Positions 1 to 10,034 of a DNA stretch of 64,000 bases are shown here, in pieces (the first letter of the stretch is position 1; every line of letters begins with the position of its first letter). The stretch comes from Methanobacterium sp. (GTDB lineage: Archaea; Methanobacteriota; Methanobacteria; Methanobacteriales; Methanobacteriaceae), in NCBI GenBank assembly GCA_003151535.1, contig PLXT01000077.1:19621-83620 (forward strand), given 5' to 3'. The translations under genes were made by a program, and so were the position numbers. Under the pieces are notes generated by a model. The model made no database searches. It saw only the letters and a program-made list of their open reading frames with translations, and was not told the DNA's origin.

Positions 1-48
1 ATGAGGTTAATAGAAATTCTCTAAACTCAAATCTTACGGGGTCTGTCT

Positions 49-1566
49 ATGTATATAGAAACAGTGAAAAAGACTATGAATTTACCTAATAGTGTTAGAA
101 TATTTGATACCACTCTAAGAGATGGTGAACAAACTCCAGGTGTAGCAATAACAGTCGATGAAAAGATAAGAATTGCAAAAAAGTTAGATAAACTTGGTGT
201 CGATACAATGGAAGTTGGATTTCCAGCATCATCCCCTGGTGAGATGAGAGCAGCAAGTGAAATCTTAAAACTTGGACTCAACTCTAAAATCTGTGGTTTA
301 GCAAGACCTTTACCTAATGATCTCGATGCTGCAATTGACTGTGGAGTTGATTACATACACACATTTATAGGAACATCCCCTCTCCACAGGCAATATAAAC
401 TCAAAATGGGCCAAGAGGAAATCCTCAGTAAATCAGTAGATGCGATTGAATATATAAAGGATCATGGAATAATCGCAGAGTTTTCAGCAGAAGATGCCAC
501 TAGAACTGAATTTGATTTCCTTAAAGAGATATATTCTGCAGTTGAGGATGCAGGTGTGGACTACATAAATATACCGGATACAGTAGGAGTTATGGTACCA
601 GCGTCAATGAGATACTTGATATCAGAACTTAAAAAAATATTATCCACCCCAATTAGTGTGCATTGTCATGATGATTTTGGACTAGCAGTTGCCAACTCCC
701 TCAGTGCAGTTGAAGCAGGGGCAGTCCAAGTACATGCAACTATAAACGGTCTAGGAGAAAGGGCAGGTAATGCATCCCTTGAAGAAGTTGTGATGGCATT
801 AACATCTCAGTATAATATAAAAACTAATATTAATACACCACTTTTAGTGGATACCTCTGAGTTTGTTTCAAGAATTACAGGTATTAAAATGCCACCAAAT
901 AAAGCTATTGTTGGTGAAAATGCTTTCGCTCATGAAGCTGGAATACATGTTCATGGAGTTCTTCAGAAAGCCGAAACATATGAACCTATCACCCCTGAAA
1001 TGGTAGGACATAAACGTAGAATTGTATTAGGGAAACATACAGGTGCTAATGCACTTAAATCTAAACTCGAAGAATATGGGATAGACTTAAATAAAAATCA
1101 ATTTGATAAAGTATTTGATCAAATAAAAAAACTCGGGGATAAAGGAAAATGTGTTACAGATGCCGATCTAAAGGCAATGTCAGAAACTGTACTTGGTAGG
1201 GCTCACACTGAAATTGTTAAGCTTGAAGGGTTCTCAGTTATGACAGGGGATAATGTAATGCCTACTGCAACAGTGAAACTAAACATTGAGGGCAAAATCA
1301 AAACTGCAGCAAAAACTGGAGTCGGTCCTGTTGATGCTGCTATAAATGCAATACAGAGCCTTGTAGGAGAAACTGCTGATATAGAACTTAGAGAGTACAA
1401 TATAGAAGCGATTACGGGTGGTACTAATGCCCTTGCAGAGGTTTTCGTTATAATGGGAGATAAAAATGGAAATAGTGCCACAGGAAGATCTACTACAGAT
1501 GATGTTGTATTAGCAAGTGTAGAAGCAGTTTTAGACTCTATTAATAAGATACTTATTGAACGTTAG
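49..1566 (+). CDS. leuA: 2-isopropylmalate synthase
   Basis: This enzyme condenses acetyl-CoA with 2-oxoisovalerate, the committed step of leucine synthesis in the cytoplasm. The HMGL-like TIM barrel carries the [12 protein letters not shown] entry motif near residues 20-31, the metal-binding HCHDDFG at about 205-211 and [10 protein letters not shown] near 234. A C-terminal LeuA-type regulatory domain (about 385-505) is present, so the protein is full length at 505 residues. The signature [10 protein letters not shown] after the first strand and DTVGVM fit isopropylmalate synthase better than citramalate synthase (which has GSA at the first position in the Methanocaldococcus protein) or the shorter homocitrate synthase AksA. 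A GGGG run about 7 bases upstream supports the ATG at 49; an ATG at 76 is an alternative. Family is certain; substrate choice within the family is inference. Confidence 0.88.
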   Translation: MYIETVKKTMNLPNSVRIFDTTLRDGEQTPGVAITVDEKIRIAKKLDKLGVDTMEVGFPASSPGEMRAASEILKLGLNSKICGLARPLPNDLDAAIDCGVDYIHTFIGTSPLHRQYKLKMGQEEILSKSVDAIEYIKDHGIIAEFSAEDATRTEFDFLKEIYSAVEDAGVDYINIPDTVGVMVPASMRYLISELKKILSTPISVHCHDDFGLAVANSLSAVEAGAVQVHATINGLGERAGNASLEEVVMALTSQYNIKTNINTPLLVDTSEFVSRITGIKMPPNKAIVGENAFAHEAGIHVHGVLQKAETYEPITPEMVGHKRRIVLGKHTGANALKSKLEEYGIDLNKNQFDKVFDQIKKLGDKGKCVTDADLKAMSETVLGRAHTEIVKLEGFSVMTGDNVMPTATVKLNIEGKIKTAAKTGVGPVDAAINAIQSLVGETADIELREYNIEAITGGTNALAEVFVIMGDKNGNSATGRSTTDDVVLASVEAVLDSINKILIER

Positions 1567-1607
1567 ATAAATCAAGATTATTGTGAATCGTTTGGGGGAT
1601 AAAATGG

Positions 1608-2348
1608 ATGGGATCAAAGATTTTGGTTGTTGAGGATGAAAGAATCACTGCAGAAGATATTAAGAGTGGTCTGGAAAATGCAGGTTATCGAGTTCCGGCC
1701 ATGGTTTCTACTGGGGAGGATGCAGTAGACAAGGCTGGAAAACTTAGACCTGATTTAGTATTGATGGATATTAAATTAAAGGGTAAAATGGATGGTATAG
1801 AAGCAGCCGGACAAATAAAATTACGTTATAATATTCCTGTGATTTACTTGACAGCATACTCCGATGAATACACAGTGAAACGTGCTGAAATAACTGAACC
1901 ATCAGGATATATAGTTAAAGATGAAACTGGTCTTGTGAGAAAGCCTTTTGAAGAGAGTGAACTTCATAACGTTATTGAAATAACTTTGCATCGCCATAAA
2001 ATGGAAAAGGATCATGATATGCTACTGTCAGCGATGCTTAAAAACATTAACGATGCTGTGATATCAACCAATGCTGATGGTAAAATAATATTGATGAATT
2101 CACTTGCCGAAACTTTAACTGGTTGGGATTTAAATGAAGCAGTTGGGAAAGAATTAAGGGAAGTATTTACACCTTTAGATAATCATTATAAATCGTTGCA
2201 CGATTTTTATAAAAAAAATGAACTTTTAGCAGATAATGTTATCTTAAAGCCTAAACAAGGGGAAGATATTCCAGTTAAATGTAATCTTAAGATAATTAGG
2301 GACGATAATTATAGTATTAATGGGTTTATTCTAGTTTTTAATCATTAA
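1608..2348 (+). CDS. Response regulator with receiver and PAS domains
   Basis: The protein is a signal-transduction regulator without a DNA-binding domain. Residues 1-125 form a CheY-like receiver with the acidic pair in VVEDE, the phosphoacceptor Asp54 in LVLMDIKLKG, Thr in YLTAYS and the Lys in RKPFEE. Residues about 140-246 form a PAS domain (MLKNINDAVISTNADGKI start). A short insertion (KDETGLVR) sits before the final KPFEE helix. The start is the ATG at 1608; an ATG four bases earlier is out of frame and soon hits a stop. A GGGGG run lies about 12 bases upstream. Such receiver-PAS proteins are common in Methanobacterium and usually pair with a separate histidine kinase, none of which is seen here. 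A decayed paralogue follows directly. Confidence 0.85.
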   Translation: MGSKILVVEDERITAEDIKSGLENAGYRVPAMVSTGEDAVDKAGKLRPDLVLMDIKLKGKMDGIEAAGQIKLRYNIPVIYLTAYSDEYTVKRAEITEPSGYIVKDETGLVRKPFEESELHNVIEITLHRHKMEKDHDMLLSAMLKNINDAVISTNADGKIILMNSLAETLTGWDLNEAVGKELREVFTPLDNHYKSLHDFYKKNELLADNVILKPKQGEDIPVKCNLKIIRDDNYSINGFILVFNH

Positions 2349-2371
2349 ACTAAATATCTGGAGGCATTAAA

Positions 2372-3114
2372 ATGGATGCTAAAATTTTGGTTGTTGAAGA
2401 TGAGAGGATATTAAAAGGAGCCTAGAAAAAGCAGGATATAATGTTCCTGCAATTGTTTCTACTGGTGAAAATGCAGTAAAATTTAGTGAAAAATATAAAC
2501 CCGATCTAGTTCTTATGGGCATTGTATTAGAGGGTAATATCGATGGGATTGAAGCTGCTGAAACAATAAGAACCAAATTTGATATACCAGTTATTTATCT
2601 CACAGCTTATTCTGATAAGAGTACAGTTGAACGAGCTAAAACAACCCATCCTTCGGCATTTATACTTAAGGAGCCATTTGGATTCCTTCATAAACCATTT
2701 GAGGAAAACGAACTTTACACTGCTATTGATATACTCCTTAGCAGAAAGTACGAAGAAAAAATATTAAAAGATTATGATAATATGATCTTTTCTATATTGA
2801 AATCAGTAAGTGATGGTGTAATTGCTGTAGATTCTGAAGACCGAATAAAATTTATGAATTCGGCTGCAGAAAAACTCACAAGTTGTAACAAGGAATCTTC
2901 TATAAGTAAAAATTTTTACGAAGTATTCAATTTTCCAGGGTTAAAAATTGATATTTCGCATGAAAGTACTCTAGATGATATTGTAAATGGAGAAGTATTG
3001 CTTAACTCTAAAACTGATATTAAAACATTGATTGAAGGTACAATAATCCCTATAAATGATAAAAATGGAATAGGCGAGAGTAAAATAATTATATTCCGCA
3101 ATAAAAATCCATGA
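2372..3114 (+). pseudogene. Decayed receiver-PAS response regulator (paralogue of the preceding gene)
   Basis: A good ribosome site (GGAGG at 2360-2364) precedes ATG 2372, which reads MDAKILVVEDERI and then hits TAG at 2423-2425. Aligning with the upstream gene shows that about 13 bases are missing after the DER codons; the homologous reading continues in another frame (DIKRSLEKAGYNVPAIVSTG and onward) to the stop at 3114. In addition, the phosphoacceptor Asp is replaced by Gly (LMGI, codon 2518-2520). The rest, including YLTAYS, HKPFEE and the PAS domain, is intact. Two independent lesions argue for real decay after tandem duplication and against a simple sequencing error. A shortened product from an internal start near 2515 would lack most of the receiver. 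Confidence 0.8.
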
Positions 3115-3289
3115 TATGATTTTATAATTATTCATATGGACAATATTAATAATTATTAATATTGAAAATTGATCTATTAATTATATTCAATTCAGTTACG
3201 GTTTTACCTTGAATTATAACATTTTAGGGTGGTATATGCTTTTATATTTCTTTATTTATAGTAGAACATTTCAAGGGCCATACATAAAA

Positions 3290-3299
3290 TTTATATATT
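3290..3299 (+). promoter_or_regulatory. TATA box of alba
   Basis: TTTATATATT lies 50 bases before the alba start codon. With the usual archaeal spacing of about 25 bases, transcription would begin near 3320, giving a leader of roughly 25-30 bases that contains the GGAGG ribosome site. Confidence 0.55.
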
Positions 3300-3348
3300 A
3301 ATTAGAGATATTCTAATCAATCAGTGTAAGTATTTGGAGGTTAATACG

Positions 3349-3630
3349 ATGACAGAGGAAAATGTTGCATACGTTGGAAACAAACCAGTAATGAACTATG
3401 TTTTAGCAGTAGTAACGCAGATGAATGGGGGAATTTCAGAAGTGAGTATCAAAGCGAGGGGAAGAGCTATAAGTAGAGCTGTCGACGTCGCTGAAATTGT
3501 GAGAAACCGATTTATAACAGATGCAGAATTAGGAACTATAAATATTCGTACAGAAGAGATTTTAAATAATGAAGGTATTTCCACAAACGTCTCAGCAATA
3601 GAGATTCACCTTTCTAGAGAATCAATTTAA
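3349..3630 (+). CDS. albA: DNA/RNA-binding protein Alba
   Basis: Alba is a small dimeric chromatin protein of archaea that coats DNA and also binds RNA. The 93-residue protein shows the family core [20 protein letters not shown] and [21 protein letters not shown], including the lysine/arginine-rich loop that contacts nucleic acid, followed by the beta-hairpin region. ATG 3349 is chosen because GGAGG sits 8 bases upstream (3336-3340); a TTG at 3334 would overlap that ribosome site. Monocistronic, with its own TATA box. Confidence 0.93.
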   Translation: MTEENVAYVGNKPVMNYVLAVVTQMNGGISEVSIKARGRAISRAVDVAEIVRNRFITDAELGTINIRTEEILNNEGISTNVSAIEIHLSRESI

Positions 3631-3742
3631 TATCCATATATACTTATTGAACATTTAAATAGGTTAATATATAAAAATTTGACAATTTTTAAAAAAAAAA
3701 TATTATTTTAATTTAGTTAAAAAATGAAAAAAAAGGAATTAT

Positions 3743-4981
3743 TTATTCTCCTTTATTTCTTCTTCTTCCCATCAGCACTCTCAGAGCTATTAGACCTGCA
3801 AATATTACGATTATTATTGCAGCTACGTAATATAAATACATTGATGGTGCTCCCACTTTTCTTGAGAAGTCCATTGCATACATATTACCATTGTTATCAC
3901 CGGCTAGTATATCATCACCATATACAACAGGGGATGTTAGAGGTGAATTAAAGAGGTAATAGCCTGGCATATAACTCCATACTTCTTTACCACTGTATTT
4001 ATTTAATACATATACAGTACCGGTGTTTGAGGTTACTACTATGTTGTCTCCCATTAGTGCTGCTGTAGATTCTACATTTCCAGTGTTAACTGACCATTTT
4101 AATGAACCATCTCTCATATCTAACGCTGTAAAATTACCACTATCAGATCCTACAAATACAGTGTTGTCATTTGGATCTAGAACAGCTGATGATTTTATTG
4201 TATCGTTAAGATTATATGTCCATAAAACGGCACCAGTTGCTGTGTTTAGTGCATAGAAATTTCCATTGGTTGTGCCCATGTACATTGTTGTGTTGTTGAT
4301 TGCTGGAGATGTTTCAACTGCATTTCCAGTATTGTATGCCCAGTTTTGTGAACCATTGTTAATGTTTACACTATATATATTTCCATCATCTGATCCAAAG
4401 AAAACGGATCCATTGGAGATTGTTGGAGATGATTTTATCGTATTTGTGGTTTGGAATTCCCAATTCATTGTACCATTGGTGGTGTTTAAAGCATATAACC
4501 TCTGATCATCTGATCCGAAATAGATAACTCCATTATCAACAGCAGGTGAGCTCTCTATAGCATTACCTGTTTTGTATTTCCATAATTCATCCCCAGTTTT
4601 TTTATTCAAAGCATAGAGATAACTATCTCCGGAACCAAAGTACACATTGTCACCGGCTACAACAGGTGAGCCCGTAATATTTCCTCCAACTTGATAATTC
4701 CATACTTCTGAACCATCATTCAAATTAAGGGCATTAAATAACCCACTTGATGAACCAAAATACAGTATTTTATCAGAAATTACCGGGGAAGTTAATATTC
4801 CCTTGGTTTGGAATAGCCAAGCATCTGGATTGAAATCTGATGCTTCATCCAGATATGCTGAATGATTTAAGTCTTCTTGAAACATGGGCCAATCAGTTGC
4901 AGAAGCTGGTGCAATTGCTAAAGGACTCATGAAAAAGCATGCTATAATGAATCCAATAAATATATTCTTTTTTTCAACCAT
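3743..4981 (-). CDS. Secreted membrane-anchored PQQ-type beta-propeller protein
   Basis: This is an extracytoplasmic repeat protein of unknown function. It begins with a signal peptide (about residues 1-29, ending APASATD), followed by seven to eight repeats of roughly 38 residues of the form SPAV-x-NGVIYFGS-x-D-x-LYALN-x-x-TG-x-x-W, the PQQ/BamB-like propeller blade. It ends with a transmembrane helix (about 380-402) and a basic tail RRRNKGE. In the methanogen the propeller would face the outside, tethered to the membrane. There are no catalytic dehydrogenase motifs, so an adhesive or scaffold role is more likely than PQQ enzyme activity. It lies 37 bases upstream of nothing on its strand and downstream of the ABC exporter genes, whose operon it may end. 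Confidence 0.8.
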   Translation of the reverse strand: MVEKKNIFIGFIIACFFMSPLAIAPASATDWPMFQEDLNHSAYLDEASDFNPDAWLFQTKGILTSPVISDKILYFGSSSGLFNALNLNDGSEVWNYQVGGNITGSPVVAGDNVYFGSGDSYLYALNKKTGDELWKYKTGNAIESSPAVDNGVIYFGSDDQRLYALNTTNGTMNWEFQTTNTIKSSPTISNGSVFFGSDDGNIYSVNINNGSQNWAYNTGNAVETSPAINNTTMYMGTTNGNFYALNTATGAVLWTYNLNDTIKSSAVLDPNDNTVFVGSDSGNFTALDMRDGSLKWSVNTGNVESTAALMGDNIVVTSNTGTVYVLNKYSGKEVWSYMPGYYLFNSPLTSPVVYGDDILAGDNNGNMYAMDFSRKVGAPSMYLYYVAAIIIVIFAGLIALRVLMGRRRNKGE

Positions 4982-5018
4982 TTTATCACCTAATTATGAA
5001 TGAGTTCTTAATATCTAT

Positions 5019-6197
5019 CTATATGTCTCTGTTAAATTGGGTAACTCCTAAAGCGAAGAACAAAGCCGTGAAACCTATAAGTACCACTACATCTATCCAT
5101 ATGCCTCCTATACCCACTCCTTTTAACATCACTGCTCTTAAAGCATCGTTAACATAGGTTAATGGCATTATATAAGCAATTTTTTGGAATATCCATGGCA
5201 TTGTTTCGATAGGATAGAAAACTCCAGATACGAACATCATTGGCATGGTAATTGGCATCACACTCTGCATGAAATCTTCTTGTGATGAAACCCTTGCAGA
5301 TATCATAATTCCAAATCCTATAAAACATAAAGCCCCTAGCATTAGTATAAGAACTGTTAATACTATGCTTCCATTTATTATAATTCCAAATAGAACTATG
5401 GCCGCTATTATTAGTATTATTCCTCGGCCAGTTTCTTGTACTAATTTGGATATAATTTTACCACCTAAAACTGTTGTAACACTTGTAGGTGTCATAAACA
5501 ATCTGGCAAGTTCTCCTCTTTCCCTTTCACCCGCTACAATTTCTCCCATACCAAATACACATCCGAATAGTACGGTCATACCTATGATTGCAGGGACAAG
5601 GAAGTCTAAGTAGGAAATGTTCCCATATAATTTATTTATTTGGAGATTGACAGTGTTTAATATGCTTTGGAATGGATTTCCTGCACTTCCAGCAACTTGA
5701 TTGGTGGTAACGGCTGCCGCAGAAGTTGAATTAGCTTGAAGTTTTTGAACTGCTATTTGTTGGTTTATTCCATTAAATATGCCTTCAGTTGCAGGAATAA
5801 TTACACCCGCAGCCATTTGATCCGATGAATCGACATCCACTACAATACTCTTTTGTGATGTAGTATTCAAATTATCATAATTCGTCGGCAGAATTATGGC
5901 CGCTTTAACCATACCATTTTGAACATCTTGTAATCCTTTAGTTGGATCCGAAGTTATATCCTTTACATCATAAAGGGTATTTCCTTTAATAGCAGAAAGG
6001 GTTGCATCTGTTAAAGGTCCTTGACTTTGATCAACCACTACTACAGGTATATTATTTATTGTTCCACCCATACCATAACCAAAAAGAACGATCATGATTA
6101 TAGGGAACAAAAATAAGGATATTAAACGTGGTTTATGCCTCCATAGTACCAAAAGATCTTTTTTGATCATCCACATAATCTTTTTAGTCTCAACCAT
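5019..6197 (-). CDS. ABC-2 type exporter permease
   Basis: The membrane subunit of a drug- or lipid-type ABC exporter. One transmembrane helix at residues about 23-45 is followed by a large extracytoplasmic loop (about 46-200) and then five helices, the layout of the ABC2_membrane_3/YhgE class (393 residues from the first ATG). MAGERERGEL-like signature (EIVAGERERGELARLFMTPTS) marks the coupling helix region. Its start overlaps the end of the ATPase gene by a few bases, so the two are translationally coupled. ATG 6197 has better spacing to the AAGGTG ribosome site than the ATG at 6200. Confidence 0.88.
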   Translation of the reverse strand: MVETKKIMWMIKKDLLVLWRHKPRLISLFLFPIIMIVLFGYGMGGTINNIPVVVVDQSQGPLTDATLSAIKGNTLYDVKDITSDPTKGLQDVQNGMVKAAIILPTNYDNLNTTSQKSIVVDVDSSDQMAAGVIIPATEGIFNGINQQIAVQKLQANSTSAAAVTTNQVAGSAGNPFQSILNTVNLQINKLYGNISYLDFLVPAIIGMTVLFGCVFGMGEIVAGERERGELARLFMTPTSVTTVLGGKIISKLVQETGRGIILIIAAIVLFGIIINGSIVLTVLILMLGALCFIGFGIMISARVSSQEDFMQSVMPITMPMMFVSGVFYPIETMPWIFQKIAYIMPLTYVNDALRAVMLKGVGIGGIWIDVVVLIGFTALFFALGVTQFNRDI

Positions 6198-7281
6198 CAT
6201 CTACACCTTCTTTTTTATATTTCGTTGTAACACTCATGAATACATCTTCCAAGGAAGGGTCTTTGGTAGATATGGAGGTTATATTTCCTCCCTGACCGAT
6301 TATTTCAGAGATTATTAGACTCACAGATTCATCTGAAGAGTCAATATCCATAACTAACCTCCCAGAATCGTGTTCAACAATCTCATGAATGCCTGGAATA
6401 TTATTTAGATGGTTTAACATGCTTTCATCTAAATTGCTTATCATAACACTTAATTCTTTTAAATCCCTATTTTTCCTTTCAATTTTGTCTTTTAATTGAT
6501 CATAAGCCGCACTATCTTCAACTCCACCTTCCTTTCGGAGTTCGTCCATAATTTCTATTACATCAGAATTTTTGGATGACTTTTTATCCTTCTGTTCATT
6601 GATCATAGTGTCTTTAAGACCTCTTGGCGTATCAAAGGCAGCTAGTATTCCACCGTTAATAATTCCTATCTCATCACATAGAAGTTCCACCTCGTACATA
6701 TCATGGGAACACAGAATAATAGTACGTCCTTCAGAATTTAGCTCTTCCATTAGATCCCATAAAACTCTCTTGGTTGTGGGATCTAATCCTATAGTGGGCT
6801 CATCAAGGAATAATATATCTGGTTGGTGAATTAGACTAGCAACAACGGATGCTTTTTGTTTCATACCTCCAGAAAGTTGTTTAACTATCTTATTTTGAGC
6901 ATATTTGATGTCAACAAGTTCCATAAGTTCTTCGGCACGACTGACCTTTAAGTCTTCTGGAAGACCGTAAAAGTCTGCGCATAGATCGATATTTTCACGG
7001 ACTGTAAGATCACTGTAAAGACTTACTAGTTGAGGAACCATTCCAATTTTTTCTCGAACTTCGTTGGGATTAGTCGCTATGTCGTATCCTGCTACATTCG
7101 CGGTTCCAGAGGTGGCCTGTACTAAGCAGGTAAGCATTTTAATGGTGGTGGTTTTTCCGGCGCCGTTTGGACCAAGAAAACCGAAAATACTCTTGTTATC
7201 TATTTTCATGTTTAGAGCATCAACTGCTGTAAAATCATCGTATTTCTTTGTTAGATCAAAGGTTTCGATTGCATACTTCAT
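6190..7281 (-). CDS. ABC exporter ATP-binding protein
   Basis: The ATPase partner of the adjacent permease. Walker A GPNGAGKTTT is at residues 37-46, the signature LSGGM at 136-140 and Walker B ILFLDEPT at 156-163, followed by the H-loop (CSHD). Beyond residue 220 an extension of about 140 residues contains a charged, probably coiled-coil segment (KKSSKNSDVIEIMDELRKEGG region) and ends in the domain typical of DrrA/NatA-like drug-resistance ATPases (KDPSLEDVFMSVT). A GGAGG ribosome site lies 7 bases upstream of the ATG. The gene starts 11 bases after the PadR gene, so it belongs to one operon regulated by that repressor. Confidence 0.92.
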   Translation of the reverse strand: MKYAIETFDLTKKYDDFTAVDALNMKIDNKSIFGFLGPNGAGKTTTIKMLTCLVQATSGTANVAGYDIATNPNEVREKIGMVPQLVSLYSDLTVRENIDLCADFYGLPEDLKVSRAEELMELVDIKYAQNKIVKQLSGGMKQKASVVASLIHQPDILFLDEPTIGLDPTTKRVLWDLMEELNSEGRTIILCSHDMYEVELLCDEIGIINGGILAAFDTPRGLKDTMINEQKDKKSSKNSDVIEIMDELRKEGGVEDSAAYDQLKDKIERKNRDLKELSVMISNLDESMLNHLNNIPGIHEIVEHDSGRLVMDIDSSDESVSLIISEIIGQGGNITSISTKDPSLEDVFMSVTTKYKKEGVDDG

Positions 7282-7292
7282 AATGATACCTC

Positions 7293-7748
7293 CTATTCTT
7301 CATTTTTGGAAAACATATCTCTCCAAAACTCCTCTAAAATTGGAGTTCTGTGACATCTGAAAACCTTTTTGATTCGATTGAGTGTTTGAATTCCTTCATC
7401 AGTCACTTCATAATATTTTACTTTTCTTTTACCATGTAATTCCCAAGCACCTTCAATTAGGCCTACTTCCTCTAAATCGTGAAGCACAGGATAAATTTTA
7501 CTAGGACCTCTCACAGTTTCTTCGGCAGACGGACTGATCTCATTTATCTTATTCATAAGTTCGTAGCCATGGCTTCGTTCTTTACTTATTAGCCAGAGAA
7601 TCATCGTCTTTCCAAATCCTTTCATACTTCTTAAAAGTTTTAGATCATACTCTTTAAGGCCTTTAGATAGGTCAGGATCGCAATCGATTTGATCGTTCTG
7701 GTCACGATTTTTCGAACCTCCCAATGTGGGCCTATCATTTTCAGTCAT
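7293..7748 (-). CDS. PadR-family transcriptional regulator
   Basis: A winged-helix repressor of the PadR family, 151 residues. The helix-turn-helix core is about residues 45-125: MILWLISKERSHGYELMNKI, then PSKIYPVLHDLEEVGLI and the wing KVKYYEVTDEG. PadR proteins usually sit beside the multidrug exporter they control and are released by the exported compound; here the gene leads the ABC exporter operon, so autoregulation is likely. The first 40 residues form a polar extension with many Asp and Asn. GGAGTG lies upstream of the ATG. Confidence 0.88.
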   Translation of the reverse strand: MTENDRPTLGGSKNRDQNDQIDCDPDLSKGLKEYDLKLLRSMKGFGKTMILWLISKERSHGYELMNKINEISPSAEETVRGPSKIYPVLHDLEEVGLIEGAWELHGKRKVKYYEVTDEGIQTLNRIKKVFRCHRTPILEEFWRDMFSKNEE

Positions 7749-7868
7749 TATTTCACTCCACTATAATTAATTTAGTTATATCTAATTTTGATATATCTAT
7801 AATATATATATAGATTTCGGTTATAACAATAATAAAAATTTAACTGTTTGAAACACCATAATCATATT

Positions 7869-8624
7869 ATGAAAATAGGATTCTCAACACTAGCACTTTT
7901 CATGAGTCCACTGGAAGACTGTCTTGAAACAGCTACAAAAGATGGATTTCAATTAATGGAAATTCTATGTGAAGGCCCTTATTGGCCAAGAAATGCTTTA
8001 GGAATGGATGAAAAAGTTTATGAAGCATTTTATTCCTATGATGTAGATGTTTTCCTACATTCTCCTACAATAGATCTTAATCCTGGAAGTTTAAATCCGG
8101 GAATAAGGGAAGAAACCCTAAAACAACTGGAAGAAACAATTGATTTTGCTGTAGAAATTAATGCAATTGCTATTACAACCCATCCTGGATTAATTCATCG
8201 TTTTGAAGAGAGAGTTAGAACCTATGGTATGAACCATGCAATTGAAACACTTAGAGATGTCAATGATTATGCAATGGGGAGGGGAATTAAATTTTCGGTT
8301 GAAAATATGCCAAATAAATATGCATATTTTTGTAATAGTGCAGAAGAACATCAATTTTTTATTAATGAATGTGGAGCCTATGCCACAGTTGATACTGGTC
8401 ATGCAAATACCAGTGAAAATGTTGAAGCCTTTTTTAAAATGGATAATATCATTTATTACCACCTGAACGATAATAATGGTGAAAAGGACCAACATCTAAC
8501 ATTGGGTGAAGGGACATTTGATCTTAATTTAATTAATAATATTGATAATGGCATAATTGAGCTAAATAATTATCAGAATATTCTTAAAAGTAGAGAACTA
8601 CTCTTATCCGAGAGCAGGCAGTAA
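7869..8624 (+). CDS. Sugar phosphate isomerase/epimerase-like TIM barrel protein
   Basis: A member of the AP-endonuclease-2/xylose-isomerase-like TIM barrel family (251 residues). The start MKIGFSTLALFMSPLEDCLE, the HSPTIDLNPGS segment, a conserved SVENMPNK strand and the late VDTGHAN and YYHLNDN motifs provide the divalent-metal ligands of this fold. The exact substrate is unknown; relatives act on sugars, inositols or abasic DNA. ATG 7869 is chosen because the TTG at 7848 adds residues not seen in the family. No clear ribosome site is visible, so the mRNA may be leaderless; an A/T-rich TATA-like stretch lies near 7800. It is divergent from the PadR operon. Confidence 0.75.
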   Translation: MKIGFSTLALFMSPLEDCLETATKDGFQLMEILCEGPYWPRNALGMDEKVYEAFYSYDVDVFLHSPTIDLNPGSLNPGIREETLKQLEETIDFAVEINAIAITTHPGLIHRFEERVRTYGMNHAIETLRDVNDYAMGRGIKFSVENMPNKYAYFCNSAEEHQFFINECGAYATVDTGHANTSENVEAFFKMDNIIYYHLNDNNGEKDQHLTLGEGTFDLNLINNIDNGIIELNNYQNILKSRELLLSESRQ

Positions 8625-8695
8625 TTAAACGTTAAAAACACTTAATATCATAAGAATAAAGGAAAAAATCTATTATTTCAAAAAAGGGTGATTAA

Positions 8696-9805
8696 ATGAG
8701 GAGTGATGTTTACTTCACAGATTTTAGATCTAGAACAGATGAAGACAACAAGATAAACAAGGTAAAAAAACTTTTTGAAGCTGCTAAATTTAATAATTTA
8801 ATTAAAGAGGATGAATTGGTTGCAGTGAAACTTCACTTTGGTGAAGAGGGCAATGATTCATATATTAGCCCGGTATTAGTTAGACAAATAGTCGATAAAA
8901 TTGCTTCATTAGGTGCAAAACCCTTTATAACAGATACAAACACTCTCTATTATGGAAGTAGGCATAACTCTCCAACTCATATTAAAACTGCTGTCCTTCA
9001 TGGGTTTGATTATGCAGTTTCAGGCGCACCAATAATTATTGCAGATGGCCTTAGAGGTGAAAATTGGAATAATGTTGAAATCAAACAAAAACATTTTGAA
9101 AATGTTATGATTGCAGGGGATATTGTATCTGCAGACAGTATGATTGTAATGTCTCATTTCAAGGGGCATGAAATGGCTGGTTTTGGTGGGACAATAAAGA
9201 ACCTTGCAATGGGATGTGCTGCAATACCTGGAAAAATCGAACAACATGCTTGTGTTAAACCAATCATATTGGAAGGTTGCACTTCATGTGGAACTTGTAT
9301 TGAATCTTGTCCTGAAAAAGCCATGCAAATGACTGAAAATGGAGCGGAAATGATTTATGATAGATGTATTGCTTGTAACAACTGCATATTTGCTTGTTCA
9401 AATTCTCTTATTAAACTTGATTGGGGGAATATGAATGAATTTATCGAGAAAATGACTGAATATGCTTTAGGTGCAGTTAAAAATAAGAAGGGTAAAATTG
9501 GTTATATGAATTTTTTAATGAACATAACTCCAGATTGCGATTGCCTACCATGGAGTGACAGTCCTATTGTACCTGATATTGGCATCTTGGTCTCAGATGA
9601 TCCTGTCGCACTCGATGCAGCAAGTTATGATTTAGTCAATCATCAGAGGGGTTTTAAAGACTCCCTTCTTCACCAGAATCATTTAGAGGGTGAAGATAAA
9701 TTTAAAGGTATTTGGGATATGGTTGATGGTCATGTGCAGCTTAGATATGGGAGAGAAATAGGATTAGGCAATCTTAAATATGATTTAATTGATATTAGTC
9801 ATTAG
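8696..9805 (+). CDS. DUF362 protein with two 4Fe-4S clusters
   Basis: A cytoplasmic iron-sulfur protein of unknown function. The N-terminal two thirds are the DUF362 domain (VKLHFGEEGN near residue 46, HFKGHEMAGFGGTIKNLAMG near 152). It is interrupted by a ferredoxin-like insert around residues 198-240 with two cluster motifs, CTSCGTCIESCP and CIACNNCIFAC. The remainder (VSDDPVALDAASYDLVN) completes DUF362. Proteins of this type occur in methanogens and clostridia and are often annotated as 4Fe-4S ferredoxin. The ribosome site AAGGGTGAT lies just before the ATG. The gene is downstream of the TIM-barrel gene in the same direction but with its own 71-base spacer. Confidence 0.86.
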   Translation: MRSDVYFTDFRSRTDEDNKINKVKKLFEAAKFNNLIKEDELVAVKLHFGEEGNDSYISPVLVRQIVDKIASLGAKPFITDTNTLYYGSRHNSPTHIKTAVLHGFDYAVSGAPIIIADGLRGENWNNVEIKQKHFENVMIAGDIVSADSMIVMSHFKGHEMAGFGGTIKNLAMGCAAIPGKIEQHACVKPIILEGCTSCGTCIESCPEKAMQMTENGAEMIYDRCIACNNCIFACSNSLIKLDWGNMNEFIEKMTEYALGAVKNKKGKIGYMNFLMNITPDCDCLPWSDSPIVPDIGILVSDDPVALDAASYDLVNHQRGFKDSLLHQNHLEGEDKFKGIWDMVDGHVQLRYGREIGLGNLKYDLIDISH

Positions 9806-10034
9806 AAATAGTTTTTGTTCCTAACGCGAATATCAATAATAGTCTTAGTAAATTAATGAAATAGTAGCATTTAAATGTATTATTTTGGAGTGAGAGTTCT
9901 AATATCGTTTTGTTTATTATTTAAAAGATTAAGATTATTCGTAATAATTATTAATTAGTTTCCTACATAATGACAATAAGTTCAAACAACTTTTGATTAT
10001 ATTTATCTAAATTTATAAAATGAGAGGTAATTAA

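Noticed and set aside
49..1566. Homocitrate synthase (nifV/aksA-like) linked to nitrogen fixation
   Set aside because: The protein has the C-terminal regulatory domain and the GFP signature of isopropylmalate synthase and lies 35 kb from the anf genes.
9890..9960. GGAGTGAGAG with a 23-codon GTG reading
   Set aside because: The ribosome-like GGA overlaps the GTG, and the peptide is a hydrophobic/basic run without other support.
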